Shown here piece by piece: positions 18,416-26,807 of a DNA stretch of 48,148 nucleotides. The number at the start of each line of letters is the position of its first letter. Within the stretch, counting starts at the first letter, position 1. The position numbers and the translations under genes are program-made. Under the pieces are notes generated by a model. It had not been told where the DNA came from. It worked only from the letters and a program-made list of their open reading frames with translations, and ran no database searches. This stretch comes from Burkholderia sp. LMG 13014 (GTDB taxonomy: Bacteria; Pseudomonadota; Gammaproteobacteria; Burkholderiales; Burkholderiaceae), in assembly GCF_905232215.1 (NCBI RefSeq), contig NZ_CAJNKE010000011.1, forward strand, positions 1-48,148, in the 5' to 3' direction.

Positions 18416-19390
18416 TTACTGCGCGACGACCCCGTCACGAGAAAAAACCAGCCACTTGTCGCCAGGCGAGGGGAGCGCCGCGGTGTACGTCGTCCCGGTC
18501 TGGGTGTGCAGGCGCTGGAACGTCTTTCCATCATCGACGCTTTGAGCCTGCAGCCCGTCGACACCCACCGCCAATACCGTGGAGCCTCGGGACGCAAGCG
18601 CGGTAATGGAATTCTTGGTGTCGAGTGTCGCGCGTGACCAGGTCTGGCCGTTGTCCTCGCTTCGCATCAACGTGCCGCGCAGCCCGCCGACCAGCAGCAC
18701 GCCATTGGGCAGCGCCACGCCGCACCAGAACGACCCCTTGTAACCGGTGTCCACGCTCTCCCAGGTGTTGCCCTTATCCTTGGAGATAAAGAGTTGCCCC
18801 TTCTCGGCCGTGGCAAAGATCTCGCCATTGCTGTTCGAAAAAAGACCGAACAGATTCAGGTCGGACTTCTTGCCGTTCGGGAGAACGGCTTCCTTTTTTG
18901 TCCAGGTCTTGCCGCCGTCATCGGTGACGAGGATGAGCGACCAGAGTCCGACGGCCACGCCGTGGTTGGCATCGATGAAGTGAACGCCGAACAGCGGGCG
19001 ATCCTCGGTCGTCGCGAGACGCTGAACCTCCCACGTCTCGCCGCCGTCGGTCGTCTTCAGGATCGCGCCCCAGTGGCCGACTGCCCACCCTGTCCTGGCG
19101 TCGATGAAACTGACGGACGTCAGCGTCGAGCTCACGGGCACGGCCTTGGCCTGGCGGTACGTCGCGCCGCGGTTATCGGACAGCAGGATGACGCCGTTCG
19201 CGCCGACACTCACCACCCGCTGGCCTGCCCACGTTGCATCCAGCACGGGCGACTGGGTCGCAATGCTGGACTGGACGGCCGGAACGGGCCTGAGTTCCGA
19301 TGCGGATGCCGCGCTTTGCACGCTGCTCATCAGCGCGCCAAAGACGACGATACCGGCCGACATGGAGAGAACCTTACGATATAGGGTCAT
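18416..19390 (-). CDS. YCF48/BNR-repeat periplasmic protein
   Basis: A 324-residue protein with a signal peptide (MTLYRKVLSMSAGIVVFGA, cleavage after SAASA). It is built of repeated beta-propeller blades with Asp-box motifs: SDNRGATYRQ, TTDGGETWEV, TDDGGKTWTK, SKDKGNTWES, SEDNGQTWSR and DDGKTFQR. GWAVGHWGAILKTTDGG is typical of the YCF48 family. The role is unknown; such proteins commonly sit beside DUF1302, DUF1329 and RND genes in clusters for hydrophobic substrates, as here. It starts 16 bases after the RND transporter stop, and is the last gene of that minus-strand operon. I infer an envelope role in substrate handling, without a demonstrated reaction. Confidence 0.85.
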   Translation of the reverse strand: MTLYRKVLSMSAGIVVFGALMSSVQSAASASELRPVPAVQSSIATQSPVLDATWAGQRVVSVGANGVILLSDNRGATYRQAKAVPVSSTLTSVSFIDARTGWAVGHWGAILKTTDGGETWEVQRLATTEDRPLFGVHFIDANHGVAVGLWSLILVTDDGGKTWTKKEAVLPNGKKSDLNLFGLFSNSNGEIFATAEKGQLFISKDKGNTWESVDTGYKGSFWCGVALPNGVLLVGGLRGTLMRSEDNGQTWSRATLDTKNSITALASRGSTVLAVGVDGLQAQSVDDGKTFQRLHTQTGTTYTAALPSPGDKWLVFSRDGVVAQ

Positions 19391-19406
19391 GGAATCCTCT
19401 TCTTCT

Positions 19407-21806
19407 TCAATGTGCGAGCAGGCCGGGTGCGCGCGCGGGCCGGCGCCGCGGGAAGATGCGCTCGAGCCAGACGGCGAAGGCGGGCAGAACCGTCATGGCC
19501 ATGACCATGTTGACGATGAACATGAACGCCAGGAGCTTGCCCATATCCGCCTGGAACTTGAGCTCGGAGAACGACCAGGTGGCAACGCCGATCGCGAGCG
19601 TGATCGCCGTGAAGATGGTGGCCGTCCCGATCTCGAGGATCGATTGTTCGAGCGCCTTGACGATGCCGACGCCGTTGGCGAGATGCAACTGCAGGCGGTT
19701 GTAGATATAGAACGCATAGTCGACGCCGATGCCCACCGCCAGCACCATCACGGGCAGCGTGGCGACGGTCAGGCCGATCTGCAGCTCCTTCATGAACCAA
19801 TACCCGATGAACGTGCCGATCGTCAGCGGCAGGCAGCATGCAAGGACCGCGCGCAGGTCACGGTACGTGACGAGGACGAGCAGGACGATCGTCGTATAGA
19901 CGTAAAGCATCATCGGCAATTCGCTGCGCTCGATTTCGTCGTTGACCGCGGCCAGCACGCCGGCGTTTCCGGAGGCGAGCCGGATCTTCACGCCCGGCAG
20001 CTTGTTCGTATCGCGGAATTGCTTCGCTGCGTTGATCACCTGGGTGATCGTGGTCGCCTTGTGGTCTGCCAGATAGATGTTCACCGCGGTCATGCTGCAG
20101 TCCTTGCGCATGACGCCGGGCGTGCGGGCCACCTCGCCGGCCAGCGATGAATAGTTGTCGGGGTCGATGGGGATCGCCGACATCTTCGGATTGCCTTCGT
20201 TGTACCCCTCGTTGTATTGCCGCAGCAACGACGAAAACGAGACGACCGACAATACGCCGGGAACGGCACGCATCGACCAGACGAAGCGATCCTGATAGGC
20301 GCCGACTTCCACGTTGTTGCAAGACTGGGGCGGCGCTTCGAAGACGATGGAAATCCAGTCCAGGCCGACGTCGTAGCTCGACGCAATGGAAACCGAATCC
20401 TTGTTGAACCGGGCGTCGGCGCGAAGCTCGGGCGCGCCGGCCTGCAGCGTGCCGACCACGCGATCCCGGCTTTCCCAGGCCGCCACGCAGAACACCACGA
20501 CGGCCGCCAGCAGGATGATCGCGGCATTGCGCGGAACGGCGACTTTTGCGAGAACCCGGAGCACGCGGCCACGACGAGCGGCATGCAGCTCCGCATTCTT
20601 TGCATAGTTGCCGTCGACCTTGAGCATCGACGCTGCCAGCGGGAGCATCACCAGATTCGTGACGATCTTGTACGCCACGCCGAGCGAAGCGGTGATCGCG
20701 AGCTCGCGAACCATCGGTATCGGAATCAGGATCAGCGTGACGAAGGAGACGAAAGCGGTCACCAGGGCGAGCGTACCGGGAATCAGCAGCCCGCTGAAGC
20801 TGGACCGAGCGGCTTGCTCCACGGATTTACCGTGGGAGATTTCGCGAACGATGAAGTTGATCTGCTGGACGCCGTGTGACACGCCGATCGCGAACACCAG
20901 GAACGGAACCAGCACACCCAATGGATCGAGCCCGTAGCCGAGGAGATGCAGCGTACCGAACTGCCAGACGAGCGAGACAAGCGAGCAGGTCAGCGGCAGG
21001 ATCGTCAGGCGAATGGAGCGGCAGTACCAGTAGACGGCCAATGCGGTCAGGAGCAGGGCGATCGCGCAGAACTTCAGGACGGACGATGCGCCGTTTGCAA
21101 TATCACCAATCTGTTTCGCGAAACCGATGATCTGGATCTCATAGTTCGAATCCTCGAACTTGGCTCGCAATTGCGATTCGAGCGCCTGATCCAATGCCAC
21201 ATAGTCGACCCGCTCGCCTTTGGCATCCAGCTCGTTGAGATCGGCGGTGACCATTGCACTGCTCTGGTCGCGCGACACGAGGCTGCCGACGAAGCCGCCC
21301 TGGGCCGTCGAGCGCGAAATGGCGCCGACCGTATTGCTGTCGAGCTGATCGGGCGTCACGGTGCCGGGAATGAGCGGGTCGGCCCGGAATCCGTCTTCGG
21401 TAATCTCGTTGACGAATGAATTCGGAGTCCAGAGTGACTGGACGCTGCTGCGAGACACGTTCGGCAGAAACGTGACCGCCTGGGTGACCTCATACAGGCG
21501 TTTCAACGCGTCCGGCGTCCAGATGCTGCCCTTGCGGGCCTTGACGACGACGATCAGGCGGTTGGCGCCGAGCAGGTCGCCGCGATACTCGTTGAACGTC
21601 TGCGTGTATTCGTGGCCAAGCGGAAGCTGCTTCTCGAACCCGGCGTCCATGCGCAGCTTGACGGCGAAGCAGGCCATGACGACCGTGAAGAGAACCAGAA
21701 GCGCCAGAACGAGACGCCTGTGACCGAACAGCGTGTTTTCCAGCGAATGAAGAATTCTTAGCAGCTTGCTGGGCCGGGCTGCGTCGGAAACAGGCGTTTG
21801 ATTCAT
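19407..21806 (-). CDS. RND-superfamily (MMPL-type) transporter
   Basis: A 799-residue inner-membrane transporter with 12 predicted membrane segments in the RND pattern. One lies near residues 30-50 (LVLALLVLFTVVMACFAV), five between about 230 and 400, one near 435-455 and five between about 620 and 780, with two large periplasmic domains between. GVSHGVQQINF and GVDYAFYIYNRLQ are the paired intramembrane motifs. The ATG at 21806 follows GAGGTCAAT; a longer frame to 21857 would overlap the DUF1302 gene. It sits seven bases after the DUF1302 gene. It probably moves hydrophobic molecules across the envelope together with its neighbours; direction is unknown. Confidence 0.9.
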   Translation of the reverse strand: MNQTPVSDAARPSKLLRILHSLENTLFGHRRLVLALLVLFTVVMACFAVKLRMDAGFEKQLPLGHEYTQTFNEYRGDLLGANRLIVVVKARKGSIWTPDALKRLYEVTQAVTFLPNVSRSSVQSLWTPNSFVNEITEDGFRADPLIPGTVTPDQLDSNTVGAISRSTAQGGFVGSLVSRDQSSAMVTADLNELDAKGERVDYVALDQALESQLRAKFEDSNYEIQIIGFAKQIGDIANGASSVLKFCAIALLLTALAVYWYCRSIRLTILPLTCSLVSLVWQFGTLHLLGYGLDPLGVLVPFLVFAIGVSHGVQQINFIVREISHGKSVEQAARSSFSGLLIPGTLALVTAFVSFVTLILIPIPMVRELAITASLGVAYKIVTNLVMLPLAASMLKVDGNYAKNAELHAARRGRVLRVLAKVAVPRNAAIILLAAVVVFCVAAWESRDRVVGTLQAGAPELRADARFNKDSVSIASSYDVGLDWISIVFEAPPQSCNNVEVGAYQDRFVWSMRAVPGVLSVVSFSSLLRQYNEGYNEGNPKMSAIPIDPDNYSSLAGEVARTPGVMRKDCSMTAVNIYLADHKATTITQVINAAKQFRDTNKLPGVKIRLASGNAGVLAAVNDEIERSELPMMLYVYTTIVLLVLVTYRDLRAVLACCLPLTIGTFIGYWFMKELQIGLTVATLPVMVLAVGIGVDYAFYIYNRLQLHLANGVGIVKALEQSILEIGTATIFTAITLAIGVATWSFSELKFQADMGKLLAFMFIVNMVMAMTVLPAFAVWLERIFPRRRPARAPGLLAH

Positions 21807-21813
21807 ATTGACC

Positions 21814-23520
21814 TCAGAAATTGCGAGATGCGACGATTGCCACGAAGTCTCGATCACGTAGCGGGTTGGCCAGCGGGTTGGTCGGGCCCATGAAGCGGGT
21901 GTAGTTCAACGCGACCTGCCAGTTCGCCGGGTTCTGTATGAAATTCACATACAGGTTCATCGCCGTCACGCCGCGCATGAACTGGGCATTCACGTTCGGC
22001 GTATTGCCGAACAGGCCGTACCGGACGTAAATCCCCGGATTGACCTGCCACCCGGGAATGACCGTGCCGTCGTAAACCCAGTTGAAATCGACGTCGATCC
22101 CGCCGGAGTATTTCGTTCCTTGTGCACTACCCGGCGAGTTGAGTGCGCCGGTCGCGAACAAGTCATTGAATTCATTCCCCCACAGAAGCGCACCAGGAGA
22201 AATCGGCGACCCGCCATAGCTCTTGTGAAGCCCGGGATAAGCAATGATCACCGTCTCGGTCGTCAGCGTGGCGGTCTGCGCGCCGAGCAGCTTGAGGAAT
22301 GAGCCGGAATTGCCCGGCTGGAGCGAGTAGAGGGTGGTCAGGTGCCACTGGAATCGCTTCTCGTCGACCCAGCAGTTCCCCCCTTGCGCGACGCATCCAC
22401 TGGCCGGGTTCAGGGGAACGGCATCTCGCGGACGGTACGAGAGCTCGGTGCCGATCGCCCAGTCGCCAACCGGGAAGTTGGCGCTGACACCGATCATGTG
22501 GCGGTCTTCCGGAAATCTGAAGACCGTCCCACCCGTCGAGCTCAGCGAGACTTGCGGGAACTTGTCGTGGTACGCGATCGTGTAGAAACCGAGATTCAGG
22601 TCCGTTCCCGCGGGCTGGTAGCGAATGGAAAAGCCGTACTGCCCGCCGTTTTTCGGATGGACGGTCGCGACGCCATACGCATTGTTGCCGGGCCCTACGA
22701 TCTGATTCGACCAATAGCTGCCAACCGGGGGAAGGTAATTCTGGTTCCAGTTGCTCTGAATGTACCCTTCGACGTTCACGCCGTGTCCCACGCCGGACGC
22801 GACACTCAGGATCGGGGCAGGCAGGATGAATTCCTTGACCTGCGCGCCCGGTTGCGATGCGCGATTCACGTCGATCGCATTCGTCGCATTGATCCCCCCG
22901 ACTTCCCAGATACTTTCGCCCCAGCTGACGACCTGGTTACCCACGCGGATGCGCGTAATCTGATCGCCTACGTTGAACTGCTTGCTGACCCACAGGTCAA
23001 GCAAGCGCGGCTTGAAGCGGATGTTCTTCTCGGCGTCGGACGAGAGCCCGCCGTTCAGGCTGGGCGGTGGGTTATAGAAAAGGTTCTGCCCGCTGGTTGC
23101 ACCGGTGGTGTGGGTGCCGGAGTAGTCGTATTGCCAGGTGCCACGTGCCATGAACGTGAGCCCCTGCGACGGCATCTTCAGGAGCAGCTCGTGGCTGCCC
23201 TTGAGATAGCTCGTGAACGGATCTCCCTTGCCGTAGTTGATGTCGCCCTGATCGGAGAGGCCACTCAATTGACCGAGTCGACCGCCACCGGTCTGCGCAC
23301 CGGTGGCCTGGTTGTAGGTCGGCGATACGAGGTTGCTGCTTGGCGAGGCGGTTCGAATACCGACACCCGCCGACACCGTGGAGTCGAAACTACCTTCGAC
23401 ATTCCCGATCGTGAACGTGAAGGCGTGCGCGCTGCCGCACCCGAGGGCGACAAACGCCGAGATCGCCGCGCGCACGAAGATCACGCTGGATCGGGGCTGT
23501 AATGAGGAGGGGGTAGCCAT
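21814..23520 (-). CDS. DUF1302 outer-membrane protein
   Basis: A 568-residue protein with a signal peptide ending near CGSAHA. It begins with FTFTIGNVEGSFDSTVSAGV, which is characteristic of DUF1302, is rich in aromatic-alternating beta strands, and ends in Phe (VASRNF), as outer-membrane beta-barrels do. I infer an outer-membrane channel or binding protein for a hydrophobic substrate. It lies between the DUF1329 gene (16 bases upstream) and the RND gene (7 bases downstream), the usual partners of this family. No 25-bp operator is near the operon. Confidence 0.88.
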   Translation of the reverse strand: MATPSSLQPRSSVIFVRAAISAFVALGCGSAHAFTFTIGNVEGSFDSTVSAGVGIRTASPSSNLVSPTYNQATGAQTGGGRLGQLSGLSDQGDINYGKGDPFTSYLKGSHELLLKMPSQGLTFMARGTWQYDYSGTHTTGATSGQNLFYNPPPSLNGGLSSDAEKNIRFKPRLLDLWVSKQFNVGDQITRIRVGNQVVSWGESIWEVGGINATNAIDVNRASQPGAQVKEFILPAPILSVASGVGHGVNVEGYIQSNWNQNYLPPVGSYWSNQIVGPGNNAYGVATVHPKNGGQYGFSIRYQPAGTDLNLGFYTIAYHDKFPQVSLSSTGGTVFRFPEDRHMIGVSANFPVGDWAIGTELSYRPRDAVPLNPASGCVAQGGNCWVDEKRFQWHLTTLYSLQPGNSGSFLKLLGAQTATLTTETVIIAYPGLHKSYGGSPISPGALLWGNEFNDLFATGALNSPGSAQGTKYSGGIDVDFNWVYDGTVIPGWQVNPGIYVRYGLFGNTPNVNAQFMRGVTAMNLYVNFIQNPANWQVALNYTRFMGPTNPLANPLRDRDFVAIVASRNF

Positions 23521-23536
23521 TTTGTTTCGGCCCCTG

Positions 23537-24940
23537 TCAACGCTCGCTCAACGCACGGAGATTATCGGCGTTGTAGAAGCTCGGCTTGTAGTGTTGGTCC
23601 GCCGACGAGTCGACCGACCACTTCGCGTCCCGTCCGGCCGCAAGCATCGAACCGTCCACGAGATACCGGCCATCGACGAGGTTGTACTGAGCGAATGCGA
23701 GCGTGTCGCAGCTCCCCGTCTCATACACCGGAATGACGTAGCCCTCGCGGACCTTCGAGATGTTGCCCTGCGCGTCGTAGTCCACCGCGCCGAGGTAGTT
23801 CCAGCTGTCTTCGTCGACGTAGAAGAGGCGCTTGGGAGCGGTATGGCGCATCCCCTGCTTGACGGTGGCTTCCACGACCCACACGCGGTGGAGTTCGTAG
23901 CGACGCTTCGACGGGTTCACGAAGTCGGGGCCATACGCATCTTCAAATTTGTCCGAGAAGTCGTACATGCCCAGGTCGTTATACGTCACGATCATTTCCT
24001 TCTTGCCGAGCAGCTTCCAGGAGAATCGGTCCGTCTGTCCGGAGAAGACCAGCGCTTCATCCATGTTGTACTGGTTGTCGAAGCCGATCTGGGGCGCATC
24101 GTACGCATACGACGGCATGCGACGGGTGCGGCGCTGCCCCGGGAAGTAGTAGAAGACTTCGGTCGGCTTGCCCGCGTAGGTCGTAAAGATCGCGGCCTGG
24201 CCGGCAATGGCCGCCGGGGACTTGTACGCGTAGTAGGCGTTTCCTTCGACCTGATTGACCTTCGCGAACGTCGTACCGGCCTTGTCACCCCACGGCTGGT
24301 AGATCCACGCGTCGGAAACGTTCTTGATCCAGTCGGACGCGCCCTTTCGCGGAGAGACGACGGTGATGATGTCGCGCATTTCGACACCGGCGCCGCGGTA
24401 GTGCAGCTTCGCGTTCCACATCACTTCCGCGCCGGTCTTGGGCGCAGGGAACGGGTAGCCGGGCAGGTGAGCATCGGCGAGTTCCGACCCATCCGCGTTC
24501 ATCTTGGCGAAGCCCACGTTGTTCTTCGTGTTCTCCGCGACGAAATCGGGAACGCCGCACGTGCGCCGGGACGGATAGACCGGCATCGTGAAGCCCTTCA
24601 GGTTCTTCAACAGCGCGATCTGGCCCGGGTTGAGCTTGTCCGCGTACTTGTCGACATTGCTGGCATCGATCGTGTACAGGGGCTTGTCGGACTTGTATTT
24701 GAAGAAATCCGCGCGGCGCTTGCCGTAACTCCAGCCCGCCCCGACGTTACCTACGGGCGTCCATGCGGGAATGCCGCTCGCGGTGCCGGCGACTTCGGCA
24801 CCCGACGGCGAATGAGCCGAATCCGTACCTTCCGCCAGCGCACCGGTCAAAGTCATCGCGACTGCGGAGGCGATGACGGACAATTTCGCTGCCGATCGGA
24901 TGAGCGAAGCAGATTTCTTGAAAGCATGAGTCTTGACCAC
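23537..24940 (-). CDS. DUF1329 periplasmic/outer-membrane protein
   Basis: About 467 residues with a signal peptide (VVKTHAFKKSASLIRSAAK, then a hydrophobic core to ALAEG). Family features include PGQIALLKNLKGFTMPVYPS, YYFPGQRRTRRMPSYAYDAP, YLVDGSMLAAGRDAKWSVD and the C-terminal YKPSFYNADNLRALSER. DUF1329 proteins have a LolA/LolB-like fold and are thought to carry lipids or hydrophobic compounds; that is family knowledge, not visible here. I chose the GTG at 24940, which follows AAGGAGATAGCC; an ATG at 24994 is possible but lacks this site. It is the first gene of the envelope operon. Confidence 0.88.
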   Translation of the reverse strand: MVKTHAFKKSASLIRSAAKLSVIASAVAMTLTGALAEGTDSAHSPSGAEVAGTASGIPAWTPVGNVGAGWSYGKRRADFFKYKSDKPLYTIDASNVDKYADKLNPGQIALLKNLKGFTMPVYPSRRTCGVPDFVAENTKNNVGFAKMNADGSELADAHLPGYPFPAPKTGAEVMWNAKLHYRGAGVEMRDIITVVSPRKGASDWIKNVSDAWIYQPWGDKAGTTFAKVNQVEGNAYYAYKSPAAIAGQAAIFTTYAGKPTEVFYYFPGQRRTRRMPSYAYDAPQIGFDNQYNMDEALVFSGQTDRFSWKLLGKKEMIVTYNDLGMYDFSDKFEDAYGPDFVNPSKRRYELHRVWVVEATVKQGMRHTAPKRLFYVDEDSWNYLGAVDYDAQGNISKVREGYVIPVYETGSCDTLAFAQYNLVDGRYLVDGSMLAAGRDAKWSVDSSADQHYKPSFYNADNLRALSER

Positions 24941-25260
24941 GGCTATCTCCTTGACCTTGACCAGGTGACGTGCGCCCGCCAAAGGGTTATGCATAGATGA
25001 ATGCGGATGAACGGCTTGGAAGTTCTGTCCGTTTGTTAGCTATGCGAAATGAGTGAAAGTGCGTTTTTCTTTTTTTTCGTGAATCGGCGAACTCCAGGTC
25101 ATCGTTGTCACGCTGGAGTTCGTATTGCCCGGCACCCTGTTGGCGTGCCGGACGGTTTGTTACTGCGTGCAGCTATTGGGCGCCCACCAGGGCCGGATGC
25201 GGCCGGTTCGACCGGATCGGCTTCGTACGCGCCACTTGTGAACGGCTTCTGGCTTCCGGC
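24941..25260. other. promoter region of the envelope operon
   Basis: This 320-base gap precedes the DUF1329 gene on the minus strand. It contains an A/T run (25062-25078) and an inverted repeat (25088-25122), but no 25-bp operator, so the envelope genes may be outside that regulon or read through from the transaminase gene at 25261-26241. I could not define a convincing promoter. Confidence 0.4.
25088..25122. repeat. 10-bp inverted repeat, possible terminator
   Basis: CGAACTCCAG at 25088-25097 pairs perfectly with CTGGAGTTCG at 25113-25122 over a 15-base loop. It is downstream of the transaminase gene on the minus strand. The following transcript would be A-rich rather than U-rich, so termination is uncertain. 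Confidence 0.4.
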
Positions 25261-26241
25261 TTATGCCGGGACCGACGAGAAGTATTCAGCCGGCTGCGCG
25301 TGCCATCCTGCCCAGCGCTTCTCCCAGTAGAGGTTGTGAATCTTCTCGGAGATCGGGCCGGGGCCGTTGCGGTTGCCGAGCGGCTGATCGTCGATTGCGC
25401 TGACGGGCATGATCCCGCCTGCCGACGACGAGGTGAATGCTTCGTCAGCCTCGCGCAGCTGGGTCGCGGTGTACTTGCCGATGTTCACCTTGAGGCCGAG
25501 CTCGGCGGCGATGTCGAAGACGCTCTGGCGCGTGATGCCCAGCAGGCAGCCTTCGGCCGGGGTATAGAGTTCCTCGTTCTTGATGAAAAACACGTTCGCA
25601 CCGGCTGCTTCGGTGAGGTTGTCGCTTTCGTCGACGAGAACCGCCCAGTCCTTCTCCTGCGTCATCGCTTCGAACAGCGCGAGCTTCATGTCCATCCAGT
25701 GGAAGTTCTTGGCCGTGGGATCGACCGCCTTCGCGGAAATGCGGTTGTACAGCTTGCTGATCAGCAGGTTCGAGCCTCGCGTGCGGACCTCGTCGTCGGC
25801 CTGGAAGAAGAACGGCACGGCAAACGCGAACATGGCGTTCTTCATCGCGCCGCGGTCGCGGCGATCGACGCTCAGCGGGCCGCGGGTGACGCACCACCAG
25901 ACGTACGCGTCCTTCAGACCGGCGTTGCGTACGAGGTTGTGGAGAATCTCCTTGACCTGCTCGCGATTGAACGGATTCTCGAGGAAGAACTTCGCCGACG
26001 ATTCTTCCATGCGCGTGAGGTGATCATCGAGCCGGAAGAAGTTGCCCCGCGAGACGGTGACGACATCGTAGGCCGCATCGGCATGCAGGAATCCCGCGTC
26101 GACGAGCGGGACGGTCGCTTCGGTGATGGGGACGTAGTTGCCGTCGCAGAAGGCACTGCCATCTTCGTAGCGGGGTTCATGCGGAGCGCGAGCATGCAGC
26201 GGGTTCTCGTGCATGATCTGCTGGACTTGAATGATTGCCAT
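25261..26241 (-). CDS. fold-type IV PLP transaminase, (R)-amine transaminase/BCAT-like
   Basis: A 326-residue class IV aminotransferase. PLP Lys178 lies in AKNFHWMD and the pyridine-binding Glu211 in NLTEAAGANVF. The C-terminal loop is SSSAGGIMPVSAIDD followed by GPGPISEKIHNLYWEKR. The GFLHADAAYDV, FFRLDDHLTRM and KNFHWMD blocks resemble the Arthrobacter-type (R)-selective amine transaminases more than housekeeping IlvE, though D-amino acid or branched-chain activity cannot be excluded. The ATG at 26241 is preceded by GAAAGGTAATCACC. It lies 118 bases from operator site at 26359-26383. I infer amine-to-ketone conversion feeding the monooxygenases. Confidence 0.88.
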   Translation of the reverse strand: MAIIQVQQIMHENPLHARAPHEPRYEDGSAFCDGNYVPITEATVPLVDAGFLHADAAYDVVTVSRGNFFRLDDHLTRMEESSAKFFLENPFNREQVKEILHNLVRNAGLKDAYVWWCVTRGPLSVDRRDRGAMKNAMFAFAVPFFFQADDEVRTRGSNLLISKLYNRISAKAVDPTAKNFHWMDMKLALFEAMTQEKDWAVLVDESDNLTEAAGANVFFIKNEELYTPAEGCLLGITRQSVFDIAAELGLKVNIGKYTATQLREADEAFTSSSAGGIMPVSAIDDQPLGNRNGPGPISEKIHNLYWEKRWAGWHAQPAEYFSSVPA

Positions 26242-26358
26242 GGTGATTACCTTTCGCTCCCGAGGGAGAGTTGTCGTTCGATGTTGACGTCAAAAGCGAC
26301 CGGATCGCGGTGCGCTTCTTTGCGGATTGCTTACTTCCTGGCTATCCGGCGTGAAGTC

Positions 26359-26383
26359 TGCCATATGACTTGATCAAATGACC
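26359..26383. promoter_or_regulatory. 25-bp operator (fold-IV transaminase)
   Basis: Core TGAC-TTG-ATCA with right arm TGACC and left arm TGCCA. It lies 118 bp upstream of the transaminase start on the minus strand. Confidence 0.7.
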
Positions 26384-26698
26384 GTGTAGTAGAAAGTATT
26401 GCTCGAAAAATTCCTTGTCGATGAAGGTTAACCCTCTGTGATGCCTGGCTGGATACGTGAGCGGCGAGCAGACCTATGTCTGCTGGCCGTGATGGTCGGA
26501 TGTCCGTTCCGGCAGACCAAACCGATCCGCCTGAGAAAAGTAGCTTCGGCGTGTTGCGAGCTTCGCCGGAAGTCGTCTCGTGGTCTCGTCTCCATCATCA
26601 TCGGGTCAAGCCCGCTGCAGATCTTTTGCGGCGACATGACTGTTCGTTCCGTGAAGGGTCTTACTTCGGCGTGCCGGTGGCAATACTGATTATTACCG

Positions 26699-26723
26699 AG
26701 TCATGTGACTTGGCCAAATGATC
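26699..26723. promoter_or_regulatory. 25-bp operator (aldehyde dehydrogenase 2)
   Basis: Core TGAC-TTG-GCCA with outer arms AGTCA and TGATC. It overlaps the predicted -35 box of the promoter at 26710-26738, which suggests repression by steric block. Confidence 0.75.
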
Positions 26724-26738
26724 AAAAAAGACGATAGT
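26710..26738 (+). promoter_or_regulatory. sigma-70-like promoter of aldehyde dehydrogenase 2
   Basis: TTGGCC at 26710-26715, a 17-base A-rich spacer and GATAGT at 26733-26738. The -35 box and most of the spacer lie inside the 25-bp operator. The predicted transcript starts near 26745, about 60 bases before the ATG at 26808. Confidence 0.5.
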
Positions 26739-26807
26739 ATGGATCTTCCCGGGCGATCCAGAAGGCTGAAGACTCGCCCTCGATACCAACTGACATGGAG
26801 CGAGCAG

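Larger units (their letters stand above)
26242..26807. other. divergent control region, transaminase / aldehyde dehydrogenase 2
   Basis: This 566-base region separates the minus-strand transaminase and the plus-strand aldehyde dehydrogenase. It carries two full operators, one near each gene (26359-26383 and 26699-26723), and one recognisable promoter (26710-26738). Short open frames within it (for example 26476-26721) have no family or start signal. Confidence 0.55.

Noticed and set aside
19104-20150. Long plus-strand open frames opposite the YCF48 and RND genes
   Set aside because: They are antisense shadows in high-GC DNA with His/Arg/Asp-rich, domain-free translations; the minus-strand products are clear.
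23333-25000. 555-codon plus-strand frame opposite DUF1302/DUF1329
   Set aside because: Shadow frame; the minus strand encodes two secreted proteins with signal peptides and close spacing.
26718-26807. N-terminal extension of aldehyde dehydrogenase 2 from the ATG at 26718
   Set aside because: This start lies in the operator and upstream of the predicted transcript start; the ATG at 26808 has a ribosome site and begins where the family begins.
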